Positions 1 to 12,394 of a stretch of DNA of 64,000 bases are shown piece by piece (the stretch's first letter is position 1; each line of letters opens with the position of its first letter). The notes under the pieces were generated by a model. The model had not been told where the DNA came from. It saw only the letters and a list, made by a program, of their open reading frames with translations, and did not search any database. The stretch comes from Tanypteryx hageni (lineage: Eukaryota; Arthropoda; Insecta; Odonata; Petaluridae). The DNA is taken from assembly GCA_028673005.1 (NCBI GenBank), contig CM054113.1:171476837-171540836 (forward strand), in the 5' to 3' direction. A program made the translations under genes and the position numbers.

Positions 1-1091
1 GTGAGACGGGCTCCATTTACAGGCGATGGGGAATCTTATATTTATAATTAAATTATTTCTTTTTTGCAAGTTTTACTTATGCCTTTCATTAGGCAAATGA
101 CTAGTTATTCAACAGATAATAATAATTTATTTGACACACATATTTCTCCATTATAGCTCTGTTGAAAGTTTATGGCCCATGCGCAGAAACGCATTTTGGT
201 CTGGAAGAGTCCATTCTCAAAATGCGAGCTGCGCGGGGGAGAGGATAAAATTGTCATTTTCTACTGAGACTCCACGTGTCTTCGTTGCCAACCTTACGGT
301 TTGCTCTTACTGCCATTGTTTTATTATCGTAGTTTTTTATTACTGTTTGGTCATCGAGTGTTTGTTATTGCGTTTCTTGTTATCTATTGTTTTCTTTGCT
401 AATACTTATAGTTGATATCGTTATTTGTTATCGTAGTTTTGATTTCTGTTTTAGTCTCGTGTAGGTATATAGTTTTCATAATTTTAATTTGTTTCGTTTT
501 TATATTGCGTTTTCGTACACGTTACTTTGTTTTACAGTTTTTTAAAAATTTATTGTTAGTATGGATACGGATCTATACCAGTTCTAACTTAGGAAATATG
601 ATTATTCATTTTTGACTTTTACTAATATGTGTGTGATCATATATTCCTCATTTATTCTTCAAAACTTGATCAAAATCCTAGTAAAGAAACAAAATATGTG
701 GCCCTTATTTGTAAAGAAGGACAATCTGGCCGATAAAGAAAGCGGGCATGAGAAAATACCGGTAGCTAAATATTTAGCCTCCAAGTGTTAGGATTTAGTT
801 GGTCAAACTGTCGAGCTGAATCCCCAGGTGATTTATTTCCCCTTCATTTTCCCTCCCCCTAAACATCTTCCCCCTACAACACGTGACAGTTCGCGCATTT
901 AGGGACCGTAAGCTTTCAATACACCTATACATGTGTTATGACAGATTTGACAACAGGCACAAATGTCCTTGCCCTCGGCAGGATTCGAAACCTAAACTCT
1001 TGCATTACAACACAGACACTCTAACCGCCCCTCTAACAATTATGAGTTGCTAAAAATAGTCCCAAATTTTATCGTTTCAATAATATACGTA
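1..1091. other. AT-rich spacer, no gene seen
   Basis: The sequence is AT-rich and T-rich on the + strand. The short open frames at 131-615 are made of runs of F, V, I, L and C codons from T-rich DNA and match no family I know. The only recognisable item is a tRNA-derived SINE-like head near 975-1045, listed separately. Confidence 0.6.
975..1045 (-). repeat. tRNA-derived SINE-like head
   Basis: On the minus strand there is a B-box-like string GGTTTCGAATCC (981-992) about 49 nt downstream of an A-box-like string GGCGGTTAGAGTG (1017-1029). This is the spacing of an internal RNA polymerase III promoter. The B box has one extra base and no cloverleaf can be drawn, so a decayed SINE head fits better than a tRNA gene. 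No 3' tail or target duplication was identified. Confidence 0.4.
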
Positions 1092-2371
1092 CAAGGGTGG
1101 TTCAAATGAAAACAGCAAAAGTGAAAAGAAAGTGGGAAAAGTATGAAATCCCATTATCATTGTAATTGCTATTTCTGTTGCTATTGCTATTAATTATTTT
1201 TGTTGTTATTGTTATTATTATTTTGGTGGGATATTTTGTGGTATTTGGTACCCCTTGTCATATAAGTATGGCATCTCGTATAGAACATTGCACAAAGTTG
1301 GAGTTGAGATCAGTAAGACGATTTTTGAACGCAGGAGTGATACTATTTGAAATATACAGGAGGATGGTTAATGTGTATGGAAAAACTGTTTATCACAGAG
1401 GAGAGTGTATAAATAGGTTGAAAAGTTTAAAAATGGTGTACAAGATATGGAAGACGCTGCTCGGCCATGCCAGGCTGATCGTGTAGTCACACCGGAGAAC
1501 ATTTCTGCCGTTGATAGGCTCATTCGCGAAAATCGTCGCATTAAAGTGAAAGAAATCAGCAATAAATTGAGCATCAGCGTTGGATCTGTTCACAGTATTG
1601 TCCAAAAAGAGCTTGGATTCAATAAAGTTTATTCGAGGTGGGTGCTTCGGTAACTCACTGAAGTCCTGAAGCAACAACGTGTTGACGCCTGCTCTGTGCT
1701 ACACTCTCGGTATGAAGCTGAAGGTGAAGATTTCTTGAACCGCATAGTAGTCAATCACTTTCAGCCTGAGAGTAAGCGAGCAAGTACAGAATGGCGGCAT
1801 CCAATCTTGCCGAAGCCAAAAAAAATCAAAGCGACACCATCCACAGGAAAAGTGATGTTGACTGCATTTTGGGACAAAAATGGAGTAATTTTGGAGAGTT
1901 ATATGGAAAAAGGGACAATTGTCAATAGTGTTTCGGACTGAAGCCTGCAATCCTGTTCAAACGTCGGGGACTCAGCCGAAAATGAGTTTGTTTGCAACAA
2001 GACAATGCCCGTCCTCATAGTGCCCGTGCGACTCTTGAAACCATTCAGGATCTGCATTTTGAAGTGATACCTCATCCCCCTTCTTCCCCAGACTTGACGC
2101 CGAGTGATTTTCATCTTTTTGGCCCACTCAAAGAGGCATTACTAGAGAAACACTTTCGTTCCGATTGCGATCTTAAAAATGTGGTGCATGATTGGTTGAG
2201 CAAGCAACCAAAAATGTTCTTCTCCGACAGAATCCATGTGTTGATTTCGCGATGGTAAAAGTGCATTGCAAGAGGAGGGGACTATGTTGAAAAGTAAATG
2301 AGTATTTTGTCAAAGGTTTTAATAAAAAAATTTTCTTTTCATTTTTGCTGTTTTCATTTGAACCACCCTCG
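1092..2371 (+). mobile_element. mariner transposon relic, both ends present
   Basis: The element is 1,280 bp with terminal inverted repeats. The left end starts CAAGGGTGGTTCAAATGAAA; the right end, read in reverse, starts CGAGGGTGGTTCAAATGAAA, and the match continues for about 40 bp with few differences. A TA dinucleotide flanks each side (1090-1091 and 2372-2373), the target duplication expected of Tc1/mariner. Size and end structure are typical of a full-length mariner. The transposase inside is inactivated, so this copy cannot move itself, although its ends might still be recognised by a transposase supplied elsewhere. Confidence 0.93.
1268..2258 (+). pseudogene. broken mariner transposase (D,D34D type)
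   Basis: The reading starts MASRIEHCTKLELRSV at 1268 and resembles the N-terminal helix-turn-helix region of mariner transposases. A frameshift near 1400 is followed by an in-frame TAG near 1412. Reading then continues in another frame through MEDAARP, VTPENISAVDRLI and a second HTH around SVGSVHSIVQ. A TAA at 1651-1653 replaces what is probably a Gln codon. The block that should hold the first catalytic Asp (usual motif TGDETW) is missing by an in-frame deletion between FLNRIV and NHFQPESK near 1745. After another frameshift between about 1935 and 1992 come QQDNARPH and SPDLTPSDFHLFG. The last two Asp residues have exactly 34 residues between them, as in classical mariners. The protein is dead through at least two shifts, two stops and loss of the first Asp. 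Confidence 0.92.
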
Positions 2372-2373
2372 TA

Positions 2374-2887
2374 TAATTAGATTATTCTTTTGTTTTGAAA
2401 AACATGAGGTACATAATCATTTGATATATAAAATATATAATACATGAGGTACTCCCAAGCGAATGTGACTCTTAAATCGTCCATTTCACACTAGTGCATT
2501 GTAATATTTAACGCGTATTTGGACTCCGTATGGCAATGGATGCGCGATTTCCCCACGCTTTTTACCGATGGAGGGGATCAACGCATGTAGGGTTTTGAAT
2601 GCGTCAAAAAATCGACTCGATTCGAATCACCGGAAAAAATAAACAAATCGTTCTCGAGCGCATCGCCCCAAGCGATCGCAGCGCCACGATTCGGGCGCAA
2701 CGCGACGAAACTGCCGCAGTCTTGAGGGCACGCACCATTGATTTCGATGGGGTCGGCCCCTCACGGCCAACGCGTGAGTTTCAGCAACACGGTAAACCTC
2801 GTTCCTCTCAGGAAAACTCCGGGTGTAACTTTCTGAAACAAAAGAAAAAGGTTGGACGGCGAAGTTTTGTAAAACCAAAACAGGAAA
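2374..2887. other. spacer, no gene seen
   Basis: An open frame at 2599-2976 (125 codons) is rich in R, K, Q and S. It matches no family I recognise and runs across the start of the adjacent hAT MITE, so it is probably accidental. Confidence 0.5.
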
Positions 2888-2895
2888 GTACGAAG

Positions 2896-3535
2896 TGGGG
2901 ATGGTCAGATACAGTCATTGAATTAATTCATTCGATTCTTCTTATAAAAAGATTTAGAACGAAAAAGCGCACTTAAAAATAGCCAGTCTTTATTATGATA
3001 ACAAGTGAAAATTTTAATTAAAAATCCTTTCAATGCAATTTATTGATTCGATTCTTTATAAAACCTTTACAACAAAAATTAACTCAAAAACTGAAGCGTG
3101 AATTAAAACAAAACTTTAATTTACCATCAGTTGTCAGAATGAATCAGAGATCTCAACAGACACCATAAATAAAATACATGCGTGTATAGTAACATTGAAA
3201 ATTTATTATTAAAAACAATTGACAACTTTATTTAAAGTAAAAGTAGCGTCGTTGGACGATGTAGAGCTGCAATGCAAACAAAACAGATTTTTAAGATTTG
3301 ACAGATTTTTGGAATCGTATCGAATCATACACTAATGAGTTTCTGTTATATTTTGTAAATTTTCTTAATTATTATTTGGAAAACCTATAAATCGAATCAT
3401 TCTAATCGGATCGTCTGAATCGAATCATTTGAATCATACGATTAATTGTAACAAGTGAATCGATTCAACTCTTCCAATGGGTCTGAACGAATGAATCGAT
3501 TCATCCATGAATCGAATCGGAATCGACCATTCCTA
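2896..3535. mobile_element. non-autonomous hAT element (MITE), 640 bp
   Basis: The left end is TGGGGATGGTC and the right end in reverse is TAGGAATGGTC, a short imperfect inverted repeat. Flanks are gtacgaag (2888-2895) and gtacgaat (3536-3543), a target duplication matching at 7 of 8 bases, which is the hAT length. The interior carries many repeated GAATCGA/TCGATTC motifs, densest at 3390-3530, and no coding capacity. Such repeated subterminal motifs are common in hAT-derived MITEs. Confidence 0.75.
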
Positions 3536-3543
3536 GTACGAAT

Positions 3544-5117
3544 CCGAGGCGCAGCATATTCGTGGAAAGGGGATGGTGGGAGGGTGAAGGACAGGTAACA
3601 AAAGCGAATGCCGGGGAAACACAAAATACGCTAAATTTATACGCCTGATCTCCGGTTATTTCTCGCCCAATCAATGGCAGTTATTGACAAATGGGAATCG
3701 CGATATAATCGAAACGGATCCCGTAAAATTCCGTGTTTACTCGCGGCTTATCTTATCTCGTGCATGTGTCGGATGCGTTAACCGACTGGAATTGTTGTTC
3801 TATCATCGAAGGGGAATGCGGTCGTCGTTTCGGATGGCTTCCTGGAGGCATTAAAGCTCTCTGGGGATTCGACAATTTGACCCGTCGTCCATGATCTGCG
3901 TGTGAAATCGATGCCGGGCTCTAAGCGAAGCCATTTTGTTTAAATTAACATTTAGACTGCAACACTTCATATCGTAAATTGCTAGCCAATAATAATGATT
4001 GTAGATTGTAGGGCTTTTTTTTAGGTATCGACATTCTTCTAATTATTAGGTCCATATTATGACGGGAGCATGGAAATTTTGTGTTTACTATATTTACCGC
4101 AGAAATCTCTTTTGGCCCCCGTGGCCACGATTGGGTATATCGCGTTTTTATTCCTACCGTAATGGTTCATTTTTAGTCTTTGAAACCTCGTGTACACATG
4201 CATACGTTGTTGTTTATTGTAAATACATTGTGTTTATGACGCTTAAAGTTTTAAAATATATATTTAACCTATAAATGATGATGTTATGATGTATTGTTTG
4301 ATGAAATTAAAAATAGTAATAAATCAACTAAATATTCTGAAATGAATTGTAGGGAGCGTCGCTCTCTAAAATTTATTCGTTCAAATATATTCAATCAAGT
4401 GATTGTGATTTTTTGAAACATTTATTTGCCATTGTATGAGCGGCCCAGTAATAAAGTTGTGAACTAAGGGTGTAATAATATTCGTGTTAAATGATGATAT
4501 GACGAATTTCATGCTTATAATCGGGCGATTGTGATCAGAGGAATTTTAGATGATCCTGTGTGCCTCGATAATCGTTGAAGTTGATTACTTGGTGTATGCA
4601 AGATTTAAATCTATCGCATAGAATATCATTCTGCGAGAGATAACGGAATTTAACACTATTGTAATTACTACTATGGAATATACTGTCATTTTTATTGAAA
4701 TAAATTCATAAAAATTTTAAGGATATTCTTTCCATTGAGATTCTTTTCATTAACAATTTTAAATAGACAATTCCCATGAAAATGTTATTGTCTTTTAATT
4801 TATTTCCATTAAAATTGAATTTTTGCAGTTTAAGATTATTGGTACTTTTAAATCTGTAAATCTAATTTGTTTTCTACGCGCAAATGTGTATATACTAGAA
4901 GTATTTTTCGATTGAAAGAAAACTTTCCATTACAAAAATCCATTGAAATTGACGCTAAAATGTACGCTGAAACGTAACATTAGCAATATAATTCTGAACA
5001 TTATATTTACAGCTAATGTTTTTATAGAGCAAACCTTACTGGTATCCGATATCACTCTTTTAAAAACCAAACAAGAGTGGAAAGATGCACGCATAATGCG
5101 TGCATGCATGCGAGGCA
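3544..5117. other. spacer, no gene seen
   Basis: This AT-rich DNA has only short accidental open frames and no recognised repeat until the perfect 21-bp palindrome of ATGCACGCATAATGCGTGCAT near 5085-5110, just outside the left end of family B copy 1. Confidence 0.5.
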
Positions 5118-5119
5118 TA

Positions 5120-6582
5120 GGCGTTCTTTACGATTTATGCAATCATGTCAAAGAAGGTAAATATTATTCACTTAGTATAATGAAAAGCCAGTAGTGATGT
5201 CAAGGAGATATCGAATGTTTGTTTCACCGACTAATTTTCTAACAATTTTAATTATTAAAACAATCGACAATTATTTAAAACTTACCTCACTCGAATATTA
5301 GTAATGTAATCTTTTGGTTCACGTTCATTCCTTCGTCGTAAACTACCCATTTCTTTTCACTTAAAAATCCTGTGTACACGTAAAGAAAATAGACGTAGGT
5401 ATTTAGGTTCATTTCTTCATCACCCATTTCCCTTCATTTTCCAAATGTTGCGTGCGCACGAAAGAAAATTTAACTAATTAGGTATTTAAAGCAGATATTG
5501 TTTACATCAATTGTCACGAAGATTGTTTTCGTTGACAAAAATTAAAAAATCTGATGTGGCCACCACATGACTTTCTCCATGCCTGTAATATTTCTAAAAA
5601 TTCCAAATAGGTTTAATGATAATAAATATTTGAAAGAACTGCGAGAAGATTTTAAAGACTACAAAGAACAGAAATAAACTAAAACTGTAGCCTTCTGATA
5701 TTGGATATAGCCCCGAAGCTCCAACAATTAAAAAAATAAAAAGGAGCGTAAAGTGTTTACAATAGTCTCCGGTAGGTGCATGCATGCATGCATTATATGG
5801 GAAAATGTGTCAAACAAAGATTGCAGAAAATTAATTTTCCTACGACTTTAATTGCAGTACTTTTTTACATTTATCAAATATTAAAGCAAATATTAAAAAA
5901 AAACTGATAAGTAACAAGAGTAATCACCCACTTCCGGTTGACCGATTTTTACCAAAAACTAATCAGTTCTTCTACATTTAATAAAAATATCAAATATAAA
6001 TTTCGTGTTGATCTGATTAATAGTGTTTGAGTTAGAACACCTACAAAAACCTGGTCACAGACACCTACCCACAGACATCATCGGGAAAATAGTCAAAACA
6101 TGTTCAGGGGACCTTAAAACATGTATTTCCGTTGAATTCTCGAATTCCATTTTTTTCATGAAAACAATACATTCTCTATACTTCGTGTAGGTATATGGAG
6201 AAAGTAAAACAGGAAAATTTTGTCCAAAGTAAATTACGACTTTCTCGTTTGATTTTCATGAAATCGGCTACTTCATCGTTACAAATGTGCTGAACAAAAC
6301 ATGTGCTATTTTGCTAGTTCTACAAAGTCGCTTAAAGACTTTTTTGTTATAAGTGATATAGTACGAGATATAAAGAAAGATCATTTTTGTCACTAGTAAA
6401 GTGCCACTCTCGATTAGGCCACGTAAATAATTTATATCATTTTCTTAGTTTCTTTTCCCATATGTTCTAAATACCAAATGTCATCAACATCCGCCCAGTA
6501 GTTTCTGAGATGAAACATGCGAACAGACGAACGGACACGACCTGACTAAGGCGTTCTTTTTTTACTTATTGTAAAGAACGCC
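5120..6582. mobile_element. 'GCGTTC' repeat family B, copy 1
   Basis: The element begins GGCGTTCTTTAC and ends GTAAAGAACGCC, a 12-bp inverted repeat, with TA on both flanks (5118-5119 and 6583-6584). Its right end folds: AGGCGTTCTTT near 6549 pairs with AAAGAACGCCT at 6573-6583. The arms match those of copy 2 at 19518-21130 in opposite orientation, including the segment around 6230-6370. The core here is a family A repeat (5550-6206). It has no coding capacity. The TA flanks fit a Tc1/mariner- or pogo-like MITE, but the superfamily is not established. Confidence 0.65.
5550..6206 (-). repeat. repeat family A, copy A1
   Basis: Reverse-oriented copy of the window's commonest repeat. Its ends are ACTTTCTCCATAT-like inverted repeats, and beside one end lies the palindrome ATGTGGTGGCCACAT. 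It lies in the core of family B copy 1. Other copies are near 8778, 14053-15433, 16108, 17860, 33173 and 43495. No protein-coding capacity is visible. Confidence 0.8.
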
Positions 6583-6584
6583 TA

Positions 6585-7520
6585 AAAAGTAAATTATAGA
6601 AAAGACTTTTGAAAGCAGTAAAGCAAGCCGCGAGAAAAATGGCAAGCGTAGAATTTTCTATTCTAAATCATTTATTCGAGAAAGCCGAGCGAGCATAGTT
6701 CTTAGGAGACTCTATATACTATCCTGATACTTTTGTTGAAGAGCCTTTAAGCAAATGCTCCACGATTGAATGGAAGAGATGCGCTTGGGGTTCCATCTAA
6801 GCAAGGCACGAGTCAGAGGTAAACCTAACCCCCGAGATAAATAAGGTCTTAAACCTCTTCCTCCTCTTCAACAAATCCGAGGAAGAACCGCAGCGCCTCC
6901 CGCCACGGCCACTCGATTCCCTTCGGGCCCTGAGTGACGTCACATGATGGATGTAATCCTCTTGTGGTGTCCCTATGTCGCCGGCAACAAACCCCTTACT
7001 CGCTGCAACCGCAATTGAATTAAATCACCTCCAGCGGCTGCGGAGATAAATTTGCAACTTTGTTTCAACCCAAGATTTCGCGCGTAAATTTTAATCAAGC
7101 TCGTGAGAACGAAACCACGGGTATATTTTAATCCCGAGCCATCGCTACTTTCTTTCATTAAGGAATGAAACAAAATATTTATTTGCATTCCAGAAATAAG
7201 AATATCCGTGATAGTTTTTGATTTGTGCTACATTTCTAAATTATTCAAGCGTTGTTCTTTGCGATCCATCATGTGTTTTATTGTTAACCAAGAAAAAAAT
7301 ACGCGAGAGAGAATTGCAGAGCGAATTACATAATGCGCCTTTTTCAAAAAAACTATCGTAAATATTCATTTAATATTATTGTGTCCTGCCCAGGGCCGGC
7401 GGAACGGGGTGGGAAACAGGCAACTGCCAATGGCGCCAGAGATTGAGGGGCGCCATGAAGAGCTAATGTTTTGATTTCCGGGTACTGTATATGTGTGTGT
7501 CTGTATTCTATTTTTTTAAG
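6585..7520. other. spacer with a CRE-like palindrome and a lone hAT-like end
   Basis: A more GC-rich stretch around 6880-6950 contains TGACGTCA at 6935-6942, the consensus CREB/ATF palindrome; one 8-bp match is weak evidence for regulation. At about 7391 a sequence begins CAGGGCCGGCGG, like the start of some hAT elements, but no matching right end was found. No gene is seen. Confidence 0.45.
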
Positions 7521-7789
7521 TAGAGTGTCCGCAGTTCTACTGCGGGAAAATTTGAGAAAATATAACAAAATATTATAATAAACAAAGAACGAACAGAAAG
7601 AAGAATCAAACGTTGGGAGAGAGTGGTAAAATGTGGAACAAACAAATAAGAACAAAGATAAAACCGTCAAGACAATAATGATAAAAGCAGTAACAAACGA
7701 TGAGCAAAGAGAAAAAGAATAATCAAACGTCGATAGTGTGAAAAGCCATTCAGTTGCCATGCCTTACAACAAATAAATACATTTTTCAC

Positions 7790-8165
7790 CTCTCCTTTTC
7801 TCCCTCCCAATCTCTCTGTGCTCCCCACATTCTCTCTCCCTTCCATTCTCTCTCCCTTCCTCCCATTCTCTCTCCCTCTCTCCCATTCTCTCTACCTTCC
7901 TCCTATTCTCTCTCCCTCTCTCTTCCTCTCTTCCTCCTCTCTCTCTATTCCTTCCCCCATCCTCTTCCTCTCTCTCTTCCTTCTGTTCTCCCTCCCACTC
8001 TCTTTTCCTTCCTCCCATTATCTCTCCCTCTCTTTCTACCTCCCATTCTCTCACCCTCTCTTCTTCCTCCCATTCTCTCACCCTCTCTCTTTCTCTTCCT
8101 CCCATTCTCTCTCCATCTCTCTCTTCCCTCCTCCCATTCTCCATCCCTCTCTCTCTCTTTTCCTT
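7790..8165. repeat. polypyrimidine tract (CTCTCCC-like)
   Basis: About 375 bp of almost pure C and T on the + strand, built from variants of CTCTCTCCC and CCTCCCATTCTCTCT. The open frames across it in three frames are low-complexity S, L, P (or E, R, G on the other strand) and are not genes. It could adopt triplex (H-DNA) structure. Confidence 0.9.
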
Positions 8166-8639
8166 CCCCTTGCTAGTCTTTTAATATTTGAAATTGCAGA
8201 AATAGCTTGTAATGCCATTTCTTATTTACATGGATAATTAAGTGGCCTTGAATTCATTTCAATGTCATATGTTTACGATACTGTGTTAAGCAACAATATC
8301 AGTCACCATCGAAAGGAAAACTTTTTCATTAAACAACTAGAGATTTTGTAGTTTAAAGGTCAATTTTGGAAAAACACGATCCTTATTTGATATTTTACCG
8401 TAGGAAAATGAAAGTCCATAATTTTTTCGTCCTCAAATTCATATCCTGACTTTATTGAATGGTATTTAGTAATTTTAAAGTACAAATGAAAGATAGTCTA
8501 GACTCATCACCATGCTTTTAAATGGAGAAAATGAAAACGGAAAATATTTCAAAAAAATAAATTGGTCAAATGAATGTTTAAAATCCACTCTAACACCCTA
8601 TACTCTTTATTGTGGTTAAAATGACACATTCCACTTGAA

Positions 8640-9226
8640 TTCCAAAGTAAATTTTGACTTTAAAGTTTGATTTTATTGAAATCGGCTCCTCCTTCGATAA
8701 TAATGTACTGAACAAAACATTTACTATTTCTATAAAGTCGTTTAAACACTTTTTGTTTTAAGTGATATTGTACGAAATCGGTCTACAGGAAGTGGGTGTT
8801 TACTCTTGCCACTTATCCGTTATTTTGAAATATTTGCTTTAATATTTGAGAAATGTAAAAATGTATTGGAATAAAAGTTGTAGGAAATTTAATTTACTAC
8901 GATCGTTGTTTGTAACATTTTCCCATATAATGCATTGTTTAAGAGATATCTTATATTTTTAGCTGCCACCAGCACACCACCTACCGACGACTGTTCTTAA
9001 CAATTGACGCTTAGTGACGTCTTAGTAACGCTCCTTTTTCTTTTCTTAATTGTTGGAGCTTTGTGGCTATATCCAATATCAGAGTTTGAGTTTATTTCTG
9101 TTCTTTGTAAAGTCTAAAATTTTCTCGCAGTTTCTTAAAATATTAATTATGTATTATATAACCTATTTGGAATTTTTATAAATATTACATATATGGAGAC
9201 AGTCATGTGGTGGCCACATCAGATTT
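8640..9226 (+). repeat. family B fragment joined to family A copy A2
   Basis: 8640-8775 matches a family B arm (compare 6230-6370 and 19700-19830 in reverse). From about 8778 a family A copy begins partway through its consensus and runs to its normal end at GTGGTGGCCACATCAGA. The join means either truncation of A or the same B-A nesting seen at 5120-6582. Confidence 0.75.
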
Positions 9227-9282
9227 TTAATTACAAAATCAAGATTTTTTAAGTGAAAATTTTTGTTGTCGATTACATTATT

Positions 9283-9765
9283 ATGCGTTCTTTGCACGAA
9301 GTGAATGCAAATAGGGGAGGTCGTTTCCGTCCATTCGTCTGTCCGCATGTTAAAACTCGGGAACCGCTGGGCGTATTTTTATAAAATTTGATATTGAGGA
9401 GTTTTAGTAAAATTGGTCGACCAATTTCAATTTTGGTTAGAATTGGACAACAATTACGATCACTTTACATGAAGACCTACATGTAGTTTACAATGTTCCT
9501 TTGTTTCAACTCGGGAACCGCAGAACATATTTTGATGAAATTTGTTAGTGGAGAGTTTTACTGAAATTGGTCGACCAATTCCAATTTTGGTTAAAATCGG
9601 ACAATAATAACGACCGATTTACATGAAGACCTACATGTGGTTTACAACGTACCTGTTTCAACCCGATAACCGTAGGATTTGATGGCATTTGGTATTAGGC
9701 ATTTTTACTAATATTTGTTGATCTCAAAGAACGCATTTGGAAACTCTGTGTACTCTGAAATGGCG
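9283..9765 (+). repeat. 'GCGTTC' repeat family C, copy 1
   Basis: The copy starts ATGCGTTCTTTG and ends with CAAAGAACGCATTTGGAA followed by CTCTGTGTACTC. The interior has two or three degenerate tandem modules containing 'atgaaatttg..att' and 'ccaatttcaattttggtta'. Larger relatives lie at 49980-51029 and (reversed) 60857-61438. It has no open frame of interest. Confidence 0.75.
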
Positions 9766-10105
9766 GGAGGTTATTGTTAGCTGCGCAAATACAGCAATAT
9801 CGGGAAATAGCGGGAGAGAACAAGGAGTGATGGAAAATGTATTTAGTTGCTGTAAGGCATTGTAACTAAACGGTTTGTCACACTCCATCGACGTTTGACT
9901 ATTCTTGTACTCTTTGCTCTTTGTTTGCTATTGCTTTCATCATTTTCGTTCGTCTTTGCGGTTCTTTCTTTGTTCTTATTTGTTTGTTTCTAATTTTGTT
10001 ACTCTCTCCCGACGTTTGAATCTTCTTCTCTGTTCGTTCTTCGTTTATTATAATATTATTTTGACGTATCTCTAAATTTCCTGCAGTAGAACTGCGGGAT
10101 CTCTA

Positions 10106-12394
10106 CTAGTAATAATAATAATAATAAATTACTCTTTTATTTAGTGCGACTTCTGGCAATCTTTGACTTCAACGCATTATAATCGAAAAATTACGGTATA
10201 TGTAAGGCAGCCTATGTATCAAAGAGACGCATATCAACTCTCAAAGAGCCTCATGGGGCTCCGGAGCCGCCGGTTGGCCACCCCTGCTCTAACGTCTAAA
10301 ATATTTACCATATTTATATCTCATAATGACCGACCTATCCTAAAAATTTGGCTTCTTCTGGGTTCCAGAGATTTTGCGATTTTTTTATAGAAACATCGCT
10401 AAAATTTTGTATGAAAATGACCCGCTGTAGATGTTCGCTAATTTTCTCGGTACATGCGATGTAAGATGGCGGTAAGTGTATTAACTAAAACGTGACATTC
10501 GCGCGACTGTCGAATCTCTTACATTTTCGTAAGATTTTTTATAACCGGGGGTTTCCGTCCGTTTAGTATTCTCCTCGCTCCTACGTAAACTGATAAGCCG
10601 CATTAAGAATTCTTTCGAAGTATTCAGAACTCTCTTTATTTTCACGCGTTTGCGTTTTTTGTTAATTACTTTAATCAACTTAACAGAGTTACGATTATGT
10701 TAGCTTGGGCCTCTACAACCATTATCTAAAGTTGTTTAAAATGCTAATTTTGGAAGTTTTTGCGGCTGTTACGCTTGAAAAATGACTAATAAAATAATTT
10801 CTCGGGAGTATCTGCTAAAAATAGCTCCCGACCGGAATTTCTAATATAACTTTATAGACGAAAGTAGGATGATTAGCATAATACATATTCATTAGCCGCG
10901 ATAATAAAGCGGCAAGGGAAACCTCGAGAGAAAGGAGGAAAAATAAAGACCGCAAAAACCAGCGGCGAAGAAAGAGATCTTTGGAAAATGCAACGGGAGA
11001 AGAATGGGATTGACGGATAGGGCGATGAAAGAAAATGCAAATGGAAGCAGAACGGAGTGTTTCGCGGGAAGAAATGATAAGGTCCGGAATAATAAGTCTC
11101 CATGTAGACATCCTAGAAAAAGTAGAAAGTACATGTCGGAAAAAATGAACGCGAGAAAGAATGGAAGAATTTTCGCATAATCCTTTCGCATGCAAATGGA
11201 GGACGATGATCTAGGAACAGAATTTCCGCACCTCTTTTATTTTTTTCCGGCTCTTGCTACAGCAGAAGAGTCAAGTTTGAAGTTTGACTGGTCGAGCGAA
11301 GAGATCGGGAAGGAGATGTCGGACAAAGGGGTCGCGTCTCCAGGAGGACGTGACCAATAGGAAAAGCGCGCGTGGCCGATGAGAAATAAAGCAAGGAGAA
11401 GGGATTCAGCATCCAGGACGCAGTCAGGTGTCACGCGTCGCGAGATTGCAACGTGTGCGGAATGTAATCTCGCGAATTTGCGGCGGAAGATGGGTTACGT
11501 TTTCAATCTCCTCGAATTTGTGTCATAGTATTATATAGGTTCTATATAAAACTCATGCTTCAGGCAGGGTTAATGAGTAATTGAGAAATATTCGAACTTC
11601 CTTGATTTTGATTATTTATTTGCGCTACTGTCTACGATATTTCTACGGCAGGCGTTAAAATGTGTGCAACATAATTTTTAGGAAAACACTGCGTCAAAAT
11701 TAGGCTGTTAGAAAGCACGATTATTTATTTAATGTTCGAAATCAATCCACAGTAAAAACTGCCAAATTTCTCTTTTTAAACGATAGTTTTAATTCTCAGT
11801 ATTCTTTAGAGATAAGTCATCGTTAGTTTGATAAATGTTGCATCCTGGGAGTAAAGTTTTTGTTTGAAACAACCTAAAATTAAAAAAAATATAAGTATTG
11901 TTCATTTGAAAACCGCATCGTGCTTGCAACAGTTTCGTTGCGAGTAACTCTTTTACTCAAGTTTTTGGAATGGGAAAACTATGCAACGATCAGAGTTACG
12001 GTGACACTTTGGAGGCGAATAGGCACGAGAGGATGTGCTCCACGCTTGTTTTCTAAACATATCTGTGAAATAGAGAAGGTAGCAGATGCTTTTATTAAAA
12101 GAATTAACGTTAAAAACAATCTGAGAAAAAATAGCGTGTTTTGCTTGGCTCAGTGGTCTCCTGCTATAGAGATATAGAATTCTGAGATTGTGCAATATTT
12201 TCCAACCTTCTTAATTTTATCCTATCTTGGGAATTTTTTGCCATGTAAAGTTGCAAGCGAGAAAGTGTGCGTGGTAATATATTAAAACTGAAAAATATAT
12301 TAATTTTTTTGATAAAAAATATGACCGCCAATATTTAAGATATTTTTGCAGTCTAATATCATCGTATATGTATATAATATAAAACCTAAGGTAT
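10106..12394. other. spacer with one hAT-like right end
   Basis: An AAT microsatellite lies at 10110-10130. The segment at 10190-10295 ends TTGGCCACCCCTG and resembles the right end of the MITE at 21886-22155; no left partner was found. From 10300 to 12394 the DNA is moderately purine-rich on the + strand (10900-11450). The open frames at 10815-11195 and 11237-11434 are low-complexity F, S, L frames without recognised domains. Confidence 0.5.

Larger units (their letters stand above)
7521..10105. mobile_element. 2.6-kb element with long inverted arms
   Basis: The segment at 7521-7797 matches the reverse complement of 9824-10105 at roughly 80% by eye. Both outer ends start TAGAG and pass through the palindrome CCGCAGTTCTACTGCGG. 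This makes a foldback or long-terminal-inverted-repeat element. The interior contains a CT tract, a family B fragment, family A copy A2 and family C copy 1. No transposase was found. Outside TAGAG no clear target duplication could be read. Confidence 0.7.

Noticed and set aside
6935..6942. CREB/ATF-regulated promoter
   Set aside because: A single TGACGTCA in 64 kb is close to the one match expected by chance for an 8-bp word, and no gene follows.
7754..8237. Overlapping 139-140-codon frames on +, and one of 126 codons on -
   Set aside because: All come from one CT-rich low-complexity tract; three frames being open at once is a sign of composition, not coding.
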